From an uncultured Candidatus Saccharibacteria bacterium (GTDB lineage: Bacteria > Patescibacteriota > Saccharimonadia > CAILAD01 > GCA-016700035), in assembly GCA_937996675.1 (NCBI GenBank), contig CALKUN010000029.1, positions 1 through 15,351 on the forward strand: a stretch of DNA of 15,351 bases, in the 5' to 3' direction. The notes beneath the pieces were generated by a model. The model did not search any database. It was not told where the DNA came from and saw nothing but the letters and a program-made list of their open reading frames with translations. Position numbers and translations under genes: made by a program. Every line of letters starts with the position of its first letter. Position 1 is the first letter of the stretch. This document shows positions 6,491 through 14,766 of the stretch, in pieces.

Positions 6491-7713
6491 ACGAGTCCTT
6501 GATCGGATTCGATCTCAATGAGTCGATTGTACTTGGCGACGCGTTCGCCGCGAGCTGGGGCGCCGAGCTTGATACCAAAGGCACCGATACCAAAGGCGAG
6601 GTCAGCCAGCATGATGTCATTCGTCTCGCCGGATCGGTGGGAGATAATGATCTTGAGCCCCAGTGATTGTGCGGCACGAATGGCCTTGAACATATCAGTC
6701 ATGGTGCCAGCTTGGTTGGGCTTAATAATAACTGCACCAATGAGCTTCTGTTCGGCGAGCACTCGGATGCGCTCGGCATCGGTGGCGGTCGAGTCGTCAC
6801 CGACGACAAAAAACTTCTTGCTCGGCTGACCGGCGAGATACTTGAGCCCTTCGATGTCCTGTTCGGCGAACGGATCTTCGACTGATAGGAGCGGATACTT
6901 CTGGTCCCAGGCCATGTACTGCCCACCGAGCTGCTGCATGTCGTAGGTCTGGCGAGCCAGCGTGTATGTGCCGTTGGTGAAGAAATGGTTGGCGGCGGCA
7001 TCGAGAGCGATGTCGTAACTGTTGTTAAACTTCGCCTGAAGTTGCTGCATGGCTTCAAGAACCACTTCGCTTGTGGCACCGATGGGAGCCATGGCACCTT
7101 CTTCGGAGCTGAGCTGGACAGCAGGCCCGTAGAGGCTTTCAAAGATGGACTGTAGCGTCGATCGAACATCATAGACGAGGGCTGTAGCCAATGACGGGCT
7201 AGTTGTCTTTGGGACAATCATGAACTCCTGGAGATCGAGTCCTGGCGCGTGGGCTCCGCCGGCGACTAGGTTCGCATAGAGGCGAGGAAGGGCTGGCTTG
7301 GTCTTGAGAAGGTCAGCCACGACCATCCAGACAGGCTGCTTTTGCTCAGCGCAGGAGAGGAGGAAATAGGCGCCGCTCAAGGCAGTGAGAGTCTGGGTGC
7401 CGAGACGAGAACGGTCGAGTGTACCATCGAGGGCGGTGATGAGTGAGTCAAAGTCTTCCTGGTGGGAGAGTGGGTAGCCGATAAACTTCGGGCCTATGAT
7501 GCTGTTGATGATATCAACGCTCTCGCTGACAGCGTGTCCTGCGTAGCTGGCACCTCCATCGAAGATAGCTTTTGCTTCGAGGCCAGATACAGACGTGCCG
7601 CTTGGCGCATCAAACTGCCGTACGAGACCGGACTCGGACGACATACGCACGCGAATTGTTGGCTCCCCCCTCGAGTCAAGCACCTGATAAGACTGGATCG
7701 AGGCAATACTCAT
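6112..7713 (-). CDS. eno: Enolase with long Pro/Ala/Gln-rich C-terminal extension
   Basis: This 533-residue protein is an enolase (2-phosphoglycerate to phosphoenolpyruvate, lower glycolysis) with a core of about 407 residues and a tail of about 125. Matching to the known family by eye, the key residues are present. They include the active-site His in GGAHAPG, Glu in DLQEFMI, the catalytic Glu in SSEEGAMAP, the metal ligands Asp in ALDAAA, Glu in SVEDPF and Asp in VVGDDS, the catalytic Lys in IIKPNQAG, the HRS of ISHRSGET, and the late Lys in GIKLGAP. Several neighbouring positions are unusual: DSRGEPT for DSRGNPT, AGGAHA for NGGxHA, and EEGA for DEGG. The tail (nt about 6112-6490) is low-complexity Pro/Ala/Gln/Val and ends in SAGSPAFNI; it is not part of known enolase folds. 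The gene is monocistronic, with an extended -10 just upstream of the start and a strong shared terminator downstream. The ATG at 7713 has no Shine-Dalgarno sequence. Confidence 0.95.
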   Translation of the reverse strand: MSIASIQSYQVLDSRGEPTIRVRMSSESGLVRQFDAPSGTSVSGLEAKAIFDGGASYAGHAVSESVDIINSIIGPKFIGYPLSHQEDFDSLITALDGTLDRSRLGTQTLTALSGAYFLLSCAEQKQPVWMVVADLLKTKPALPRLYANLVAGGAHAPGLDLQEFMIVPKTTSPSLATALVYDVRSTLQSIFESLYGPAVQLSSEEGAMAPIGATSEVVLEAMQQLQAKFNNSYDIALDAAANHFFTNGTYTLARQTYDMQQLGGQYMAWDQKYPLLSVEDPFAEQDIEGLKYLAGQPSKKFFVVGDDSTATDAERIRVLAEQKLIGAVIIKPNQAGTMTDMFKAIRAAQSLGLKIIISHRSGETNDIMLADLAFGIGAFGIKLGAPARGERVAKYNRLIEIESDQGLVPQVTTPTPVAAPAPVATQPLPQQPIASSPAPAPVPQPSIAPAPPVAPVAPPQPPAIPQPVPAQAIHNTTLYPSPSANELHAPPAPSPTVAPIQPVAPQQQAAPVSSAANSMPNSSQSAGSPAFNI

Positions 7714-7724
7714 AAGTGCTTAGA

Positions 7725-7761
7725 ATTATAGCATAAGCATATTATTCCGCGGTCTTTTTTT
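7725..7761 (-). promoter_or_regulatory. eno: Extended -10 promoter of eno with upstream A-tract
   Basis: On the minus strand TGCTATAAT (7733-7725) is a perfect extended -10 element. The predicted transcript start lies near 7718, so the leader before the ATG at 7713 would be only about 5 nt. There is no good -35 hexamer. A run of seven A residues on the minus strand (complement of 7755-7761) sits where an UP element would lie, near -40. Confidence 0.6.
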
Positions 7762-7798
7762 GAGCCACCATTTCCCGCGCTTATAAGGTTCAAAACGC

Positions 7799-7834
7799 TT
7801 GGGTTTAGGCCCTCATTCAGTTACTATAAGAGGT
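7799..7834 (+). promoter_or_regulatory. Promoter of the giant surface protein-ABC operon
   Basis: A -35-like TTGGGT (7799-7804) is followed after 17 bp by TACTAT (7822-7827), with TATAAG overlapping at 7825-7830. The expected transcript start falls at or next to the ATG at 7835. AGAGG at 7829-7833 ends one base before the ATG, too close to act as a normal Shine-Dalgarno sequence. The in-frame TTG at 7799 coincides with the -35 box, which argues against its use as a start. Confidence 0.4.
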
Positions 7835-10800
7835 ATGAATCTAACGTCAGTAAGCAGGCGACTCAAAGAAAAAGTGAGCCGTGGAGTAAGTGTCGCGCTT
7901 CCTTTTGTCCGCCAGTCAGCCAAGTCCGCCACTCATCATGGAGCCCGAGCTGTGAAGGCCGGTACTCGTCATACGGTGGCCGCGGCAAAGCTTGCTCACC
8001 ATCACGCGGTAGCCCGACCTCATGCGTACTTCTATGAGAAGTGGGCTTGGTACGCTAAGTGGCATAACTGGAAACACCACCAGGCCGCTCACTACAGTGC
8101 GCTCGGCGTATATCTCACTATCGTCGCTGTGGTGCTCTTCGCGTCTTATAAAGTCGTATTTGCAGCCGACGTGACCGATAGCTGGGACTTTACGACACCG
8201 GGTAATTACTCAATGGATAGTGGTATCGAAGTGAGTGGTACGTCAGCACGATTAAAAGCGCTGGAGTATTCGAGTGACATCAATACCATGGCTCTGTATC
8301 ACCTCAACGAGTCAAGTGGGGCGAGCGTAACTGATAGCTCAACCAATAGTAATACCGGCACGGCCTCTTCAGCGCCGACATGGGGAACGGGAAATCTTGG
8401 TGGCGCAGCTACTCTTAATGGCACAACCCAGAATATCTCTGTTCCTGACTCGTCCAGCCTATCAGTGACCGGTCAGCACACGCTCGAGGGGTGGATCAAG
8501 CCTTCTGCTACGTTTAATACCAACGCCAGTCAGAACATGTCGATTCTAGACAAAGGGTCATACAAAGTCGGACTTGATCGTACGAATGGAAAACTCACTT
8601 ACGAAGCTCAAAATGCGAGCGCAGGTGACGGATGGACTCGGCGACTGGGTGGAGGGTTGAATGGAAGCTGGACGTTCAATCACAACATTAATGCGACCGT
8701 CGTCAACTACGGTAATGATATCTATACAACGACTAGTGTTACAACTGGCGATGCCGAAGTGTGGAGGTGGAACGGCACAACGTGGACGATGGTCGGCGGT
8801 GATGGCATTAATAATAGTTGGCCGGATAATACATATGAAGATGTACCTACTCTGCAAGTCCTGGGCACCAGCCTCTACGCCGGACTGGGTACTGGCTCAG
8901 GAGACGGTGAAGTATGGTCATGCTCACTAGCATCAAATTGTACTTCCTGGTCTAAGGTGGGTGGAGATGGAGTAGGTCCAAGTGCTGCTATGGATGCAAT
9001 TATGTCCATGACAGTCCATAATGGATCGCTCTATATTGGGACTGGTAAGGGAGCTTCGGATGCCTATGTATGGAAATATAACGGCGGCACTTCTTGGACA
9101 CAAATAGGCGGATTGAGCCTCAACAGTAGCTGGGGAGCCGGATATGAGAACGTTCGTTCACTCACATCTGATGGTACAAATCTCTATGCAGGACTAGGCG
9201 ACACTGCGACAGAAGCCGAAGTGTGGAGATGGAATGGCACCGCATGGTCGCAGATCGGTGGCGATGGTATAGCTAGTAGCTGGAACACCACCTACGAGAC
9301 AGTCTCCTCGATGACGGCTTTCGGCGGTAATGTGTATGCAGGGCTAGGCACGAGTACTGGCGACGGTGAGGTATGGCGTTATAACGGCACAACCTGGACG
9401 CAGATAGGTGGTGACGCGATCGGTAGCAGCTGGACAGCTCAAGATGTCCGAGCACTCATTAACGACGGCACGAGCCTATACGTAGGGTTAAATCTAGGGA
9501 ATACGCAGATCTGGAGATACACCGGCACAACCTGGACTAATATTGCCAGCAACGCGAATGGTCACTTCTCATCTATCGTGACAGGTCTCGCTATCGCCAC
9601 GAACGGTAAAATATACGCGTCAGGCTATACCTCTGGTCAGTCTGGGCATGTGTATGAGTGGAGCGGTTCGGGTAACTGGGTACAGATAGGTGGTCACTTT
9701 ATCAACGATAGTTGGGGTGGTAATCCAATTGGATCGGTTCAATCCAGTACTACCTGGAATGGAAAGCTCTACGTTGGATTGTCATCGACAACCACAACGA
9801 CTGCTCTGGTGTATGAATATGATGGCACGAACGCTGTTCGAGTGGGGGGTGAAGGACTGAAGGGAAGTTGGGCAATCAACTCATATCGAGGCGTGCCATC
9901 GATGACTACATATAAAGGTGAGCTCTATGTTGGCTTGAATGGAACTAACAGTGACGGCGAAGTATGGAAATACAACGGATCGACATGGACGAAAGTCGGA
10001 GGGGACTCGGTCAACTCGAGCTGGAGTACGGCATATGATTCTATTTCAAGTATGGCCGTCATCGGCGGAGAGCTGGTCATTGGCGGAGGTACCAATGGAG
10101 TCGGTTATGGTTCGGTATGGCGCTGGAATGGGTCAACCTGGACCCTTGCAGGATCAGCTGGTGTGGGTGGTGCCTGGGCTTCAGCACGAAATATTGCTTC
10201 TATGGCAGTGTATAAGAACGAGCTCTATGTCGGCGTAGAGCTCTTAAACTCACCTGGTTTTGGCGCGGTATTCAAGTGGAACGGAGGAACGAGCTGGACT
10301 CAAGTTGGCGGAGGCGCTAACTTAAATGGGAGTTGGACAGGGAGTAACTCAGATGCAGTTCCGACACTTGCCGTGTACGACGGGGGGTTATACGCAGGAG
10401 TAGCAGAGCTAGGTACTTTGAATAGCTCTGCTTGGAAATATGATGGTACAAGCTGGACTAAGGTCGGTGGTGGCGGATTGAATGGCAGTTGGCAAGACGG
10501 TACTTACAATCGCCCGAGCTCTATGGCGATATACAACGGTGAGTTGTATATGGGCTCTGGTACGACAACCCCAGGTAACGGTGATGTGTGGCGATATAAC
10601 GGTACGACATGGTCGCAAAGTGCTGGTGATGGTCTAAATTCTAGTTGGGCAGGAGGCACAGTAGAGGTTGTGAATACCCTGAGCGTGTATAAGGGCAAGC
10701 TTTATGCAGGCACAGGTAACAGCGGGAACGTTGATGCCAATGTATGGTCCCTTGGTAATAACACCTATGCAGAGTCAACTACTACAAGCTTCTCAAATAG

Positions 10801-13800
10801 CTGGCATCATTTCGCAGTGTCAAATAATGGTTCGACGGTCAAGGTGTTTATTGACGGCCAAGAAGAGGCATCGGTTTCTGGGTCGACTGCTCTGGACTCA
10901 GCTCGACCTTTGTTGATAGGCTCCAGTTTTGGGAGTATTCAGGCGGGTGGTAGCCAGGGTTATTTTGCGGGATCACTCGATGAGCTACGTATAAGTAATA
11001 CGGCCCGTACAAGCTTTTCCACTAAACCATATGCTGATACGTATCAATTGGTCTCACTGGGTTCGGCTGCACGTACGAGTGGCATCAGAGGCTGGGAAAG
11101 TTTTGTATCCAACCAGACTTTGAATGGCGGGACCCTTAACTATCGCCTGAGCGATGATGGCGGAACGAGCTGGAAATATTGGAATGGCTCGGTTTGGTCC
11201 GTTTCCAGTGCGGTGACTGACGCTAGCTCAGGTACGGTGGTATCCTCTCATATTGCGACATTTCCGGTAACCTTCCAGGGTATTAAATGGCAAGCGGTGC
11301 TGAAGGGTGACGGTACCCAGCAGGTGACTCTCAACTCGGTGCAACTCGGTGCTAATCTTGATAGCGCGGAACCCGACACGAATGCTAGCGCAATAGTAGC
11401 TAAGAAAGCATCCGGGGGCTCGACGGTTGCGAGCAATGCTTGGACGAATGGCTCTTCGCCATACTTCTCATGGACAGCCGCTACCGACTCTGGAGCTGGT
11501 ATTTATGGGTATTGTCTCTATCTCGGTTCAACTGCTAGTGCAAACCCCGCCACAACCAAAGGCCTCTTGGGCACGAGTGCAGCCAGTACTGGCACAAACT
11601 GTCCATTCGTAGTGACAGCAGCAAATCTCGATACAGCGGTATCGGGCTATATGTCGAGCCCACTGACCAGCTCATCGGCCCCATACTATCTCAATGTGAA
11701 GGCGATAGATAAAGCAGGTAATATCTTCGGTACTTCAGCACAATTCCAATTCCGCTTCGACAATACTCCACCAAGTAATCCTGGATTTATATCAGCGCCA
11801 TCAAGCTTCCTAAATAGTAAGGTAGCTACTTTGACCTGGGATGCTTCCGGTGGACAGTCTGCCTCAGATGCGAACTCTGGCGTTAGTGGGCTACAATATC
11901 GCATTGGCTCCGGTGGAACCTGGTATGGTGATAGCCATAGCGGTACCGGTGATGCAAATGACTTGCTCGTGAACGATGGAAATTATACTACGGCAAATCC
12001 GCCTGACTACGACAATCTGAACGATGGAGTCAACACAGTGTACTTCCGCACTTGGGATGCAGCAGGTAATGTGTCGACAAATTTTGTGACGGCAGCACTG
12101 AAGATCAACACTACAGGTGCGCCAACCGAACCACAGAATGTGGTAGCTACCCCGACTACAAATACGACCAACTCATTCGCGTTCAACTGGGACGCGCCAT
12201 CGACCTTTAATACTACGACTGGTAACACAGACAAGCTGAGCTACTGTTACACCGTGAACACTACTCCAACCGTGAACAACTGTACGTTTACGCCACAAGG
12301 TGAGACCTTTGTGACAGCCCGTCCATTCGCGACGCAGCCGGGATCAAACACCTTTTACGTGGTCGCCAAGGATGACTTTGGTGCGATCAACTATTCGAGC
12401 TACACATCAGCAACATTCACCGCCAACACTTCCGCACCTGGCATGCCAACGAATGCGGATGTCGTCGATGTATCGGTAAAGGCGACGAATAACTGGCGTC
12501 TCGCGATTACGTGGGACGAGCCCGGCCTGACTGGTGCTGGTATTGCCAACTATCGCATCATGCGATCGACTGACAATCTGAGCTTCACGCAGACAGGTGT
12601 GAGCACGAGTACATCATTTGTCGACTCGGGACTCAGCCAGCAGACCTACTTCTATAAGGTGAAGGCTTGTGATAGTGCCAACAACTGTGGCGCCGAGAGT
12701 ACGACGGTATCATTGTTGCCGACCGGTAAGTTTACCTCGCCAGCCGAGCAGACGTCGGAAGTAGTGGTGAGCGATATTACAACCAAGCGAGCGCGGATCG
12801 CTTGGACGACTGACCGTGCATCAGATAGTAAGGTGCAAATCGGCACAGCCAGTGGTGAATATAGTGCTTCTGAGATAGGTAACTCCAACCAAGTCAGCAG
12901 CCATACGCTAGATCTTGATAATCTCGCTGCCGGCACGACCTATTATTTTGTTGCTAAGTGGACGGACCTCGATGGAAATACTGGTACGAGTCAGGAGTAT
13001 ACCTTTACTACCTCGCCGGCTCCAGTGCTCAAGGAAGTGGTCAATATCTCGACAGGCCTTGCTTCAAGCACATTACAATTTACCGTGAAGGGCGCGGCTA
13101 AGGTCGAGCTCCAGTACGGCAAGACTGATTCTTTTGGCGGTGTGAAGACGATCAATACTTCTCTAGCTGAGTCGACCTATACCACATTGCTCGATGGCCT
13201 CGAGGATGGTGCCAAGTACTTCTACCGTCTTATCATGCAAGACTCTGAAGGTGGAAAGTACGAGAGCAGTATCTTTAGCTTTACGACGCCACTGCGCCCA
13301 CGCATCAGCGATGTCACTTTTGAGCCAGTAGAGGGCGAGCCGACCAGCACCCAAAAGGTCAACTGGAAGACAAACGTACCCACTACGAGCCAGATCTCAT
13401 ACGGCAAGACCGGTGCTGCAAAAGTGGAGATCGTAGAGTCAGCCATGGTGACCGAACATACAGTTACTATTCGTGGCCTCGCCGACAACAGCGAATACGA
13501 ACTCATTGCGCTGGGTCGAGATACGTCAGGCAATGTGGCTCGGTCTGATCTGCAGACTTTCCGCACGGCTCTGGATACTCGCCCGCCGAAGATTAGTGAG
13601 CTCGTAGTGGAGAGTACAATTCGTGGTACTGGAAGTGAGGCAAAGGGACAGCTGGTCGTTTCGTGGAAGACTGACGAGCCATCAACGAGCCAAGTTGCCT
13701 TTGGTGTTGGCTCGAGCGATCAGGGAATCCAGAGCCAGACTACCGAGGATGCCGTCATGACTACTGACCATTTGGTGATCGTCTCTGACTTGTCTCCGGG

Positions 13801-13954
13801 CCGACCGTATGCTGTGCGGGCGTCATCAAACGACAATGCACGTAACAATGCCAAATCTGACGTGCAGACAGTTTTGATCGGCCGCGCTTCTGACTCGATC
13901 TTGTCAATCATCTTTAACGCTCTACAACAAATGTTTGGGTTTGTGAGTAAGTAA
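7835..13954 (+). CDS. Giant surface protein: LamG split by kelch-like propellers, then Ig/FN3 modules
   Basis: This 2039-residue protein starts at ATG 7835; an in-frame TTG at 7799 overlaps the promoter and is less likely. Residues 1-86 are basic and His-rich. A hydrophobic segment (about 87-109, ending KVVFAAD) acts as signal peptide or anchor, placing the rest outside the cell. Residues about 152-262 are the first half of a LamG/concanavalin A-like domain (ALYHLNESSG, TLNGTTQNISVPDSSSL, LEGWIKPS). Residues 265-976 are 14 kelch-like repeats of about 51 residues. Residues about 977-1060 complete the LamG domain (SNSWHHFAVS, VKVFIDGQEE, GSLDELRISNTART). A beta-sandwich module (about 1069-1180), Ig-like modules and several FN3-like modules (from about 1428 to 2010) follow. 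The C-terminus ends with a hydrophobic segment, SDSILSIIFNALQQMFGFV. Eight Cys form four close pairs. No enzyme motif was seen; a role in adhesion or carbohydrate binding is inference. The ABC ATPase gene overlaps its stop codon. Confidence 0.9.
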   Translation: MNLTSVSRRLKEKVSRGVSVALPFVRQSAKSATHHGARAVKAGTRHTVAAAKLAHHHAVARPHAYFYEKWAWYAKWHNWKHHQAAHYSALGVYLTIVAVVLFASYKVVFAADVTDSWDFTTPGNYSMDSGIEVSGTSARLKALEYSSDINTMALYHLNESSGASVTDSSTNSNTGTASSAPTWGTGNLGGAATLNGTTQNISVPDSSSLSVTGQHTLEGWIKPSATFNTNASQNMSILDKGSYKVGLDRTNGKLTYEAQNASAGDGWTRRLGGGLNGSWTFNHNINATVVNYGNDIYTTTSVTTGDAEVWRWNGTTWTMVGGDGINNSWPDNTYEDVPTLQVLGTSLYAGLGTGSGDGEVWSCSLASNCTSWSKVGGDGVGPSAAMDAIMSMTVHNGSLYIGTGKGASDAYVWKYNGGTSWTQIGGLSLNSSWGAGYENVRSLTSDGTNLYAGLGDTATEAEVWRWNGTAWSQIGGDGIASSWNTTYETVSSMTAFGGNVYAGLGTSTGDGEVWRYNGTTWTQIGGDAIGSSWTAQDVRALINDGTSLYVGLNLGNTQIWRYTGTTWTNIASNANGHFSSIVTGLAIATNGKIYASGYTSGQSGHVYEWSGSGNWVQIGGHFINDSWGGNPIGSVQSSTTWNGKLYVGLSSTTTTTALVYEYDGTNAVRVGGEGLKGSWAINSYRGVPSMTTYKGELYVGLNGTNSDGEVWKYNGSTWTKVGGDSVNSSWSTAYDSISSMAVIGGELVIGGGTNGVGYGSVWRWNGSTWTLAGSAGVGGAWASARNIASMAVYKNELYVGVELLNSPGFGAVFKWNGGTSWTQVGGGANLNGSWTGSNSDAVPTLAVYDGGLYAGVAELGTLNSSAWKYDGTSWTKVGGGGLNGSWQDGTYNRPSSMAIYNGELYMGSGTTTPGNGDVWRYNGTTWSQSAGDGLNSSWAGGTVEVVNTLSVYKGKLYAGTGNSGNVDANVWSLGNNTYAESTTTSFSNSWHHFAVSNNGSTVKVFIDGQEEASVSGSTALDSARPLLIGSSFGSIQAGGSQGYFAGSLDELRISNTARTSFSTKPYADTYQLVSLGSAARTSGIRGWESFVSNQTLNGGTLNYRLSDDGGTSWKYWNGSVWSVSSAVTDASSGTVVSSHIATFPVTFQGIKWQAVLKGDGTQQVTLNSVQLGANLDSAEPDTNASAIVAKKASGGSTVASNAWTNGSSPYFSWTAATDSGAGIYGYCLYLGSTASANPATTKGLLGTSAASTGTNCPFVVTAANLDTAVSGYMSSPLTSSSAPYYLNVKAIDKAGNIFGTSAQFQFRFDNTPPSNPGFISAPSSFLNSKVATLTWDASGGQSASDANSGVSGLQYRIGSGGTWYGDSHSGTGDANDLLVNDGNYTTANPPDYDNLNDGVNTVYFRTWDAAGNVSTNFVTAALKINTTGAPTEPQNVVATPTTNTTNSFAFNWDAPSTFNTTTGNTDKLSYCYTVNTTPTVNNCTFTPQGETFVTARPFATQPGSNTFYVVAKDDFGAINYSSYTSATFTANTSAPGMPTNADVVDVSVKATNNWRLAITWDEPGLTGAGIANYRIMRSTDNLSFTQTGVSTSTSFVDSGLSQQTYFYKVKACDSANNCGAESTTVSLLPTGKFTSPAEQTSEVVVSDITTKRARIAWTTDRASDSKVQIGTASGEYSASEIGNSNQVSSHTLDLDNLAAGTTYYFVAKWTDLDGNTGTSQEYTFTTSPAPVLKEVVNISTGLASSTLQFTVKGAAKVELQYGKTDSFGGVKTINTSLAESTYTTLLDGLEDGAKYFYRLIMQDSEGGKYESSIFSFTTPLRPRISDVTFEPVEGEPTSTQKVNWKTNVPTTSQISYGKTGAAKVEIVESAMVTEHTVTIRGLADNSEYELIALGRDTSGNVARSDLQTFRTALDTRPPKISELVVESTIRGTGSEAKGQLVVSWKTDEPSTSQVAFGVGSSDQGIQSQTTEDAVMTTDHLVIVSDLSPGRPYAVRASSNDNARNNAKSDVQTVLIGRASDSILSIIFNALQQMFGFVSK
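8627..10762 (+). repeat. Fourteen tandem kelch-like protein repeats (about 51 residues each)
   Basis: Each unit runs roughly as DGxxxSW, a variable loop, a hydrophobic strand (SSMAVY-like), NGELYVGLG, a loop, GEVWRYNGTTW, then TQIGG. Fourteen units can be counted by the N/S-x-SW or equivalent position, spanning residues 265-976 of the giant protein. The layout of LYxGxG, then VWxYNGTxW, parallels the kelch motif (strand with GG, then Y and W). Units 2 (a CSLASNC loop), 7 and 8 are the most diverged. Codons differ freely between units, so the array is old rather than a recent DNA-level amplification. Confidence 0.85.
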
Positions 13955-14766
13955 TGACTACGACGAATCTCATCGAAGCCAAGGGTCTCCACAAGGAGTT
14001 TGTCTTGCCAAATGAAACGGTGGTTGCCCTCAAAGATGTAAGTTTTGTGGTGCCAAAAAACTCCTTTAATGTCATCTACGGACCATCTGGTAGCGGGAAG
14101 TCGACAATGCTAAATATACTGACTGGTTTGGAAGTTCCTACGGGAGGTACGATTACTGTCGCTGGCGTGGACCTTTACAGCCATAATGCCGATGAGCGTG
14201 CCAACTTTCGAGCTCGTACATTGGGGATGGTCTATCAGACAAACTACTGGGTGAATAGCCTTACGGTACTCGAAAATGTTTCGATGCCACTCTTCCTTGC
14301 GGGCTACACGAAGCGTAAGTCGGCCAAGTATGCAATGGAAGCATTAGAAATGGTGGGAATGGAGAAATTCCAGCACCAGCATCCGACATTACTCTCGGGT
14401 GGTCAGCAGCAACGAGTCTCGATGGCTAGGGCCTTGGTAGCCGACCCAGAACTCATAGTAGCCGACGAGCCGACCGGTAATCTTGATACAAAAAATGGTG
14501 ACCTCATTATGAATCTATTATCCGACCTCAAGAATACACACGGCAAGACGATCATCCTCGTGACTCATAATCTTGAGTACCTCCCACTCAGCGATAACCG
14601 CTTACGATTAAAGGACGGGGCAGTAGATGCTTCTGTGCAAGATGCAAGTAACTTTGCTGATGTCGAGGCGCTGCGCCGTCAGTATGCATCAGCCGTAAGG
14701 TCAGATGTTGATACGGCTCGACCGACATCATCGGGCCCTCACATTGATGGAGTCAAGAAACGATGA
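13954..14766 (+). CDS. ABC transporter ATP-binding protein (MacB/LolD type)
   Basis: This 270-residue ATPase subunit has every motif intact. Walker A is GPSGSGKST (43-51), the Q-loop is at Q95 (MVYQTN), the signature is LSGGQQQR (147-154), Walker B is LIVADEP (167-173) with catalytic E172, the D-loop is GNLD (175-178), and the H-loop is H205 (VTHN). LSGGQQQR together with ADEPTGNLD is typical of the MacB/LolD/FtsE-like group. A tail of about 45 polar residues after about 225 extends beyond the usual domain end. The ATG overlaps the stop of the giant surface-protein gene by one base (TAATG), and the gene's own TGA overlaps the permease start (ATGA). The three genes thus form one translationally coupled operon. 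The substrate is unknown. Confidence 0.96.
   Translation: MTTTNLIEAKGLHKEFVLPNETVVALKDVSFVVPKNSFNVIYGPSGSGKSTMLNILTGLEVPTGGTITVAGVDLYSHNADERANFRARTLGMVYQTNYWVNSLTVLENVSMPLFLAGYTKRKSAKYAMEALEMVGMEKFQHQHPTLLSGGQQQRVSMARALVADPELIVADEPTGNLDTKNGDLIMNLLSDLKNTHGKTIILVTHNLEYLPLSDNRLRLKDGAVDASVQDASNFADVEALRRQYASAVRSDVDTARPTSSGPHIDGVKKR

Larger units (their letters stand above)
7714..7834. other. Divergent intergenic region between eno and the giant surface-protein gene
   Basis: These 121 bp are the longest gene-free stretch in the window and hold the outward-facing promoters of eno (minus) and the surface-protein operon (plus). Apart from those and the T7 run at 7755-7761, I see no operator-like dyad, riboswitch or small RNA. 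Confidence 0.6.

Noticed and set aside
7799..7834. In-frame TTG start adding 12 residues to the giant protein
   Set aside because: The TTG coincides with the -35-like box and the added codons cover the -10 element. The ATG at 7835 begins the basic N-region and fits the start pattern of neighbouring genes.
8627..10762. Long frames on the opposite strand and in other frames across the repeat array and the glycolytic genes
   Set aside because: They mirror the codon pattern of the real genes, lack start signals or family motifs, and break at the repeat boundaries.
8627..10762. Recent tandem DNA duplication or a minisatellite
   Set aside because: Similarity is clear at protein level, but codons differ widely between units, so there is no recent DNA-level repeat.
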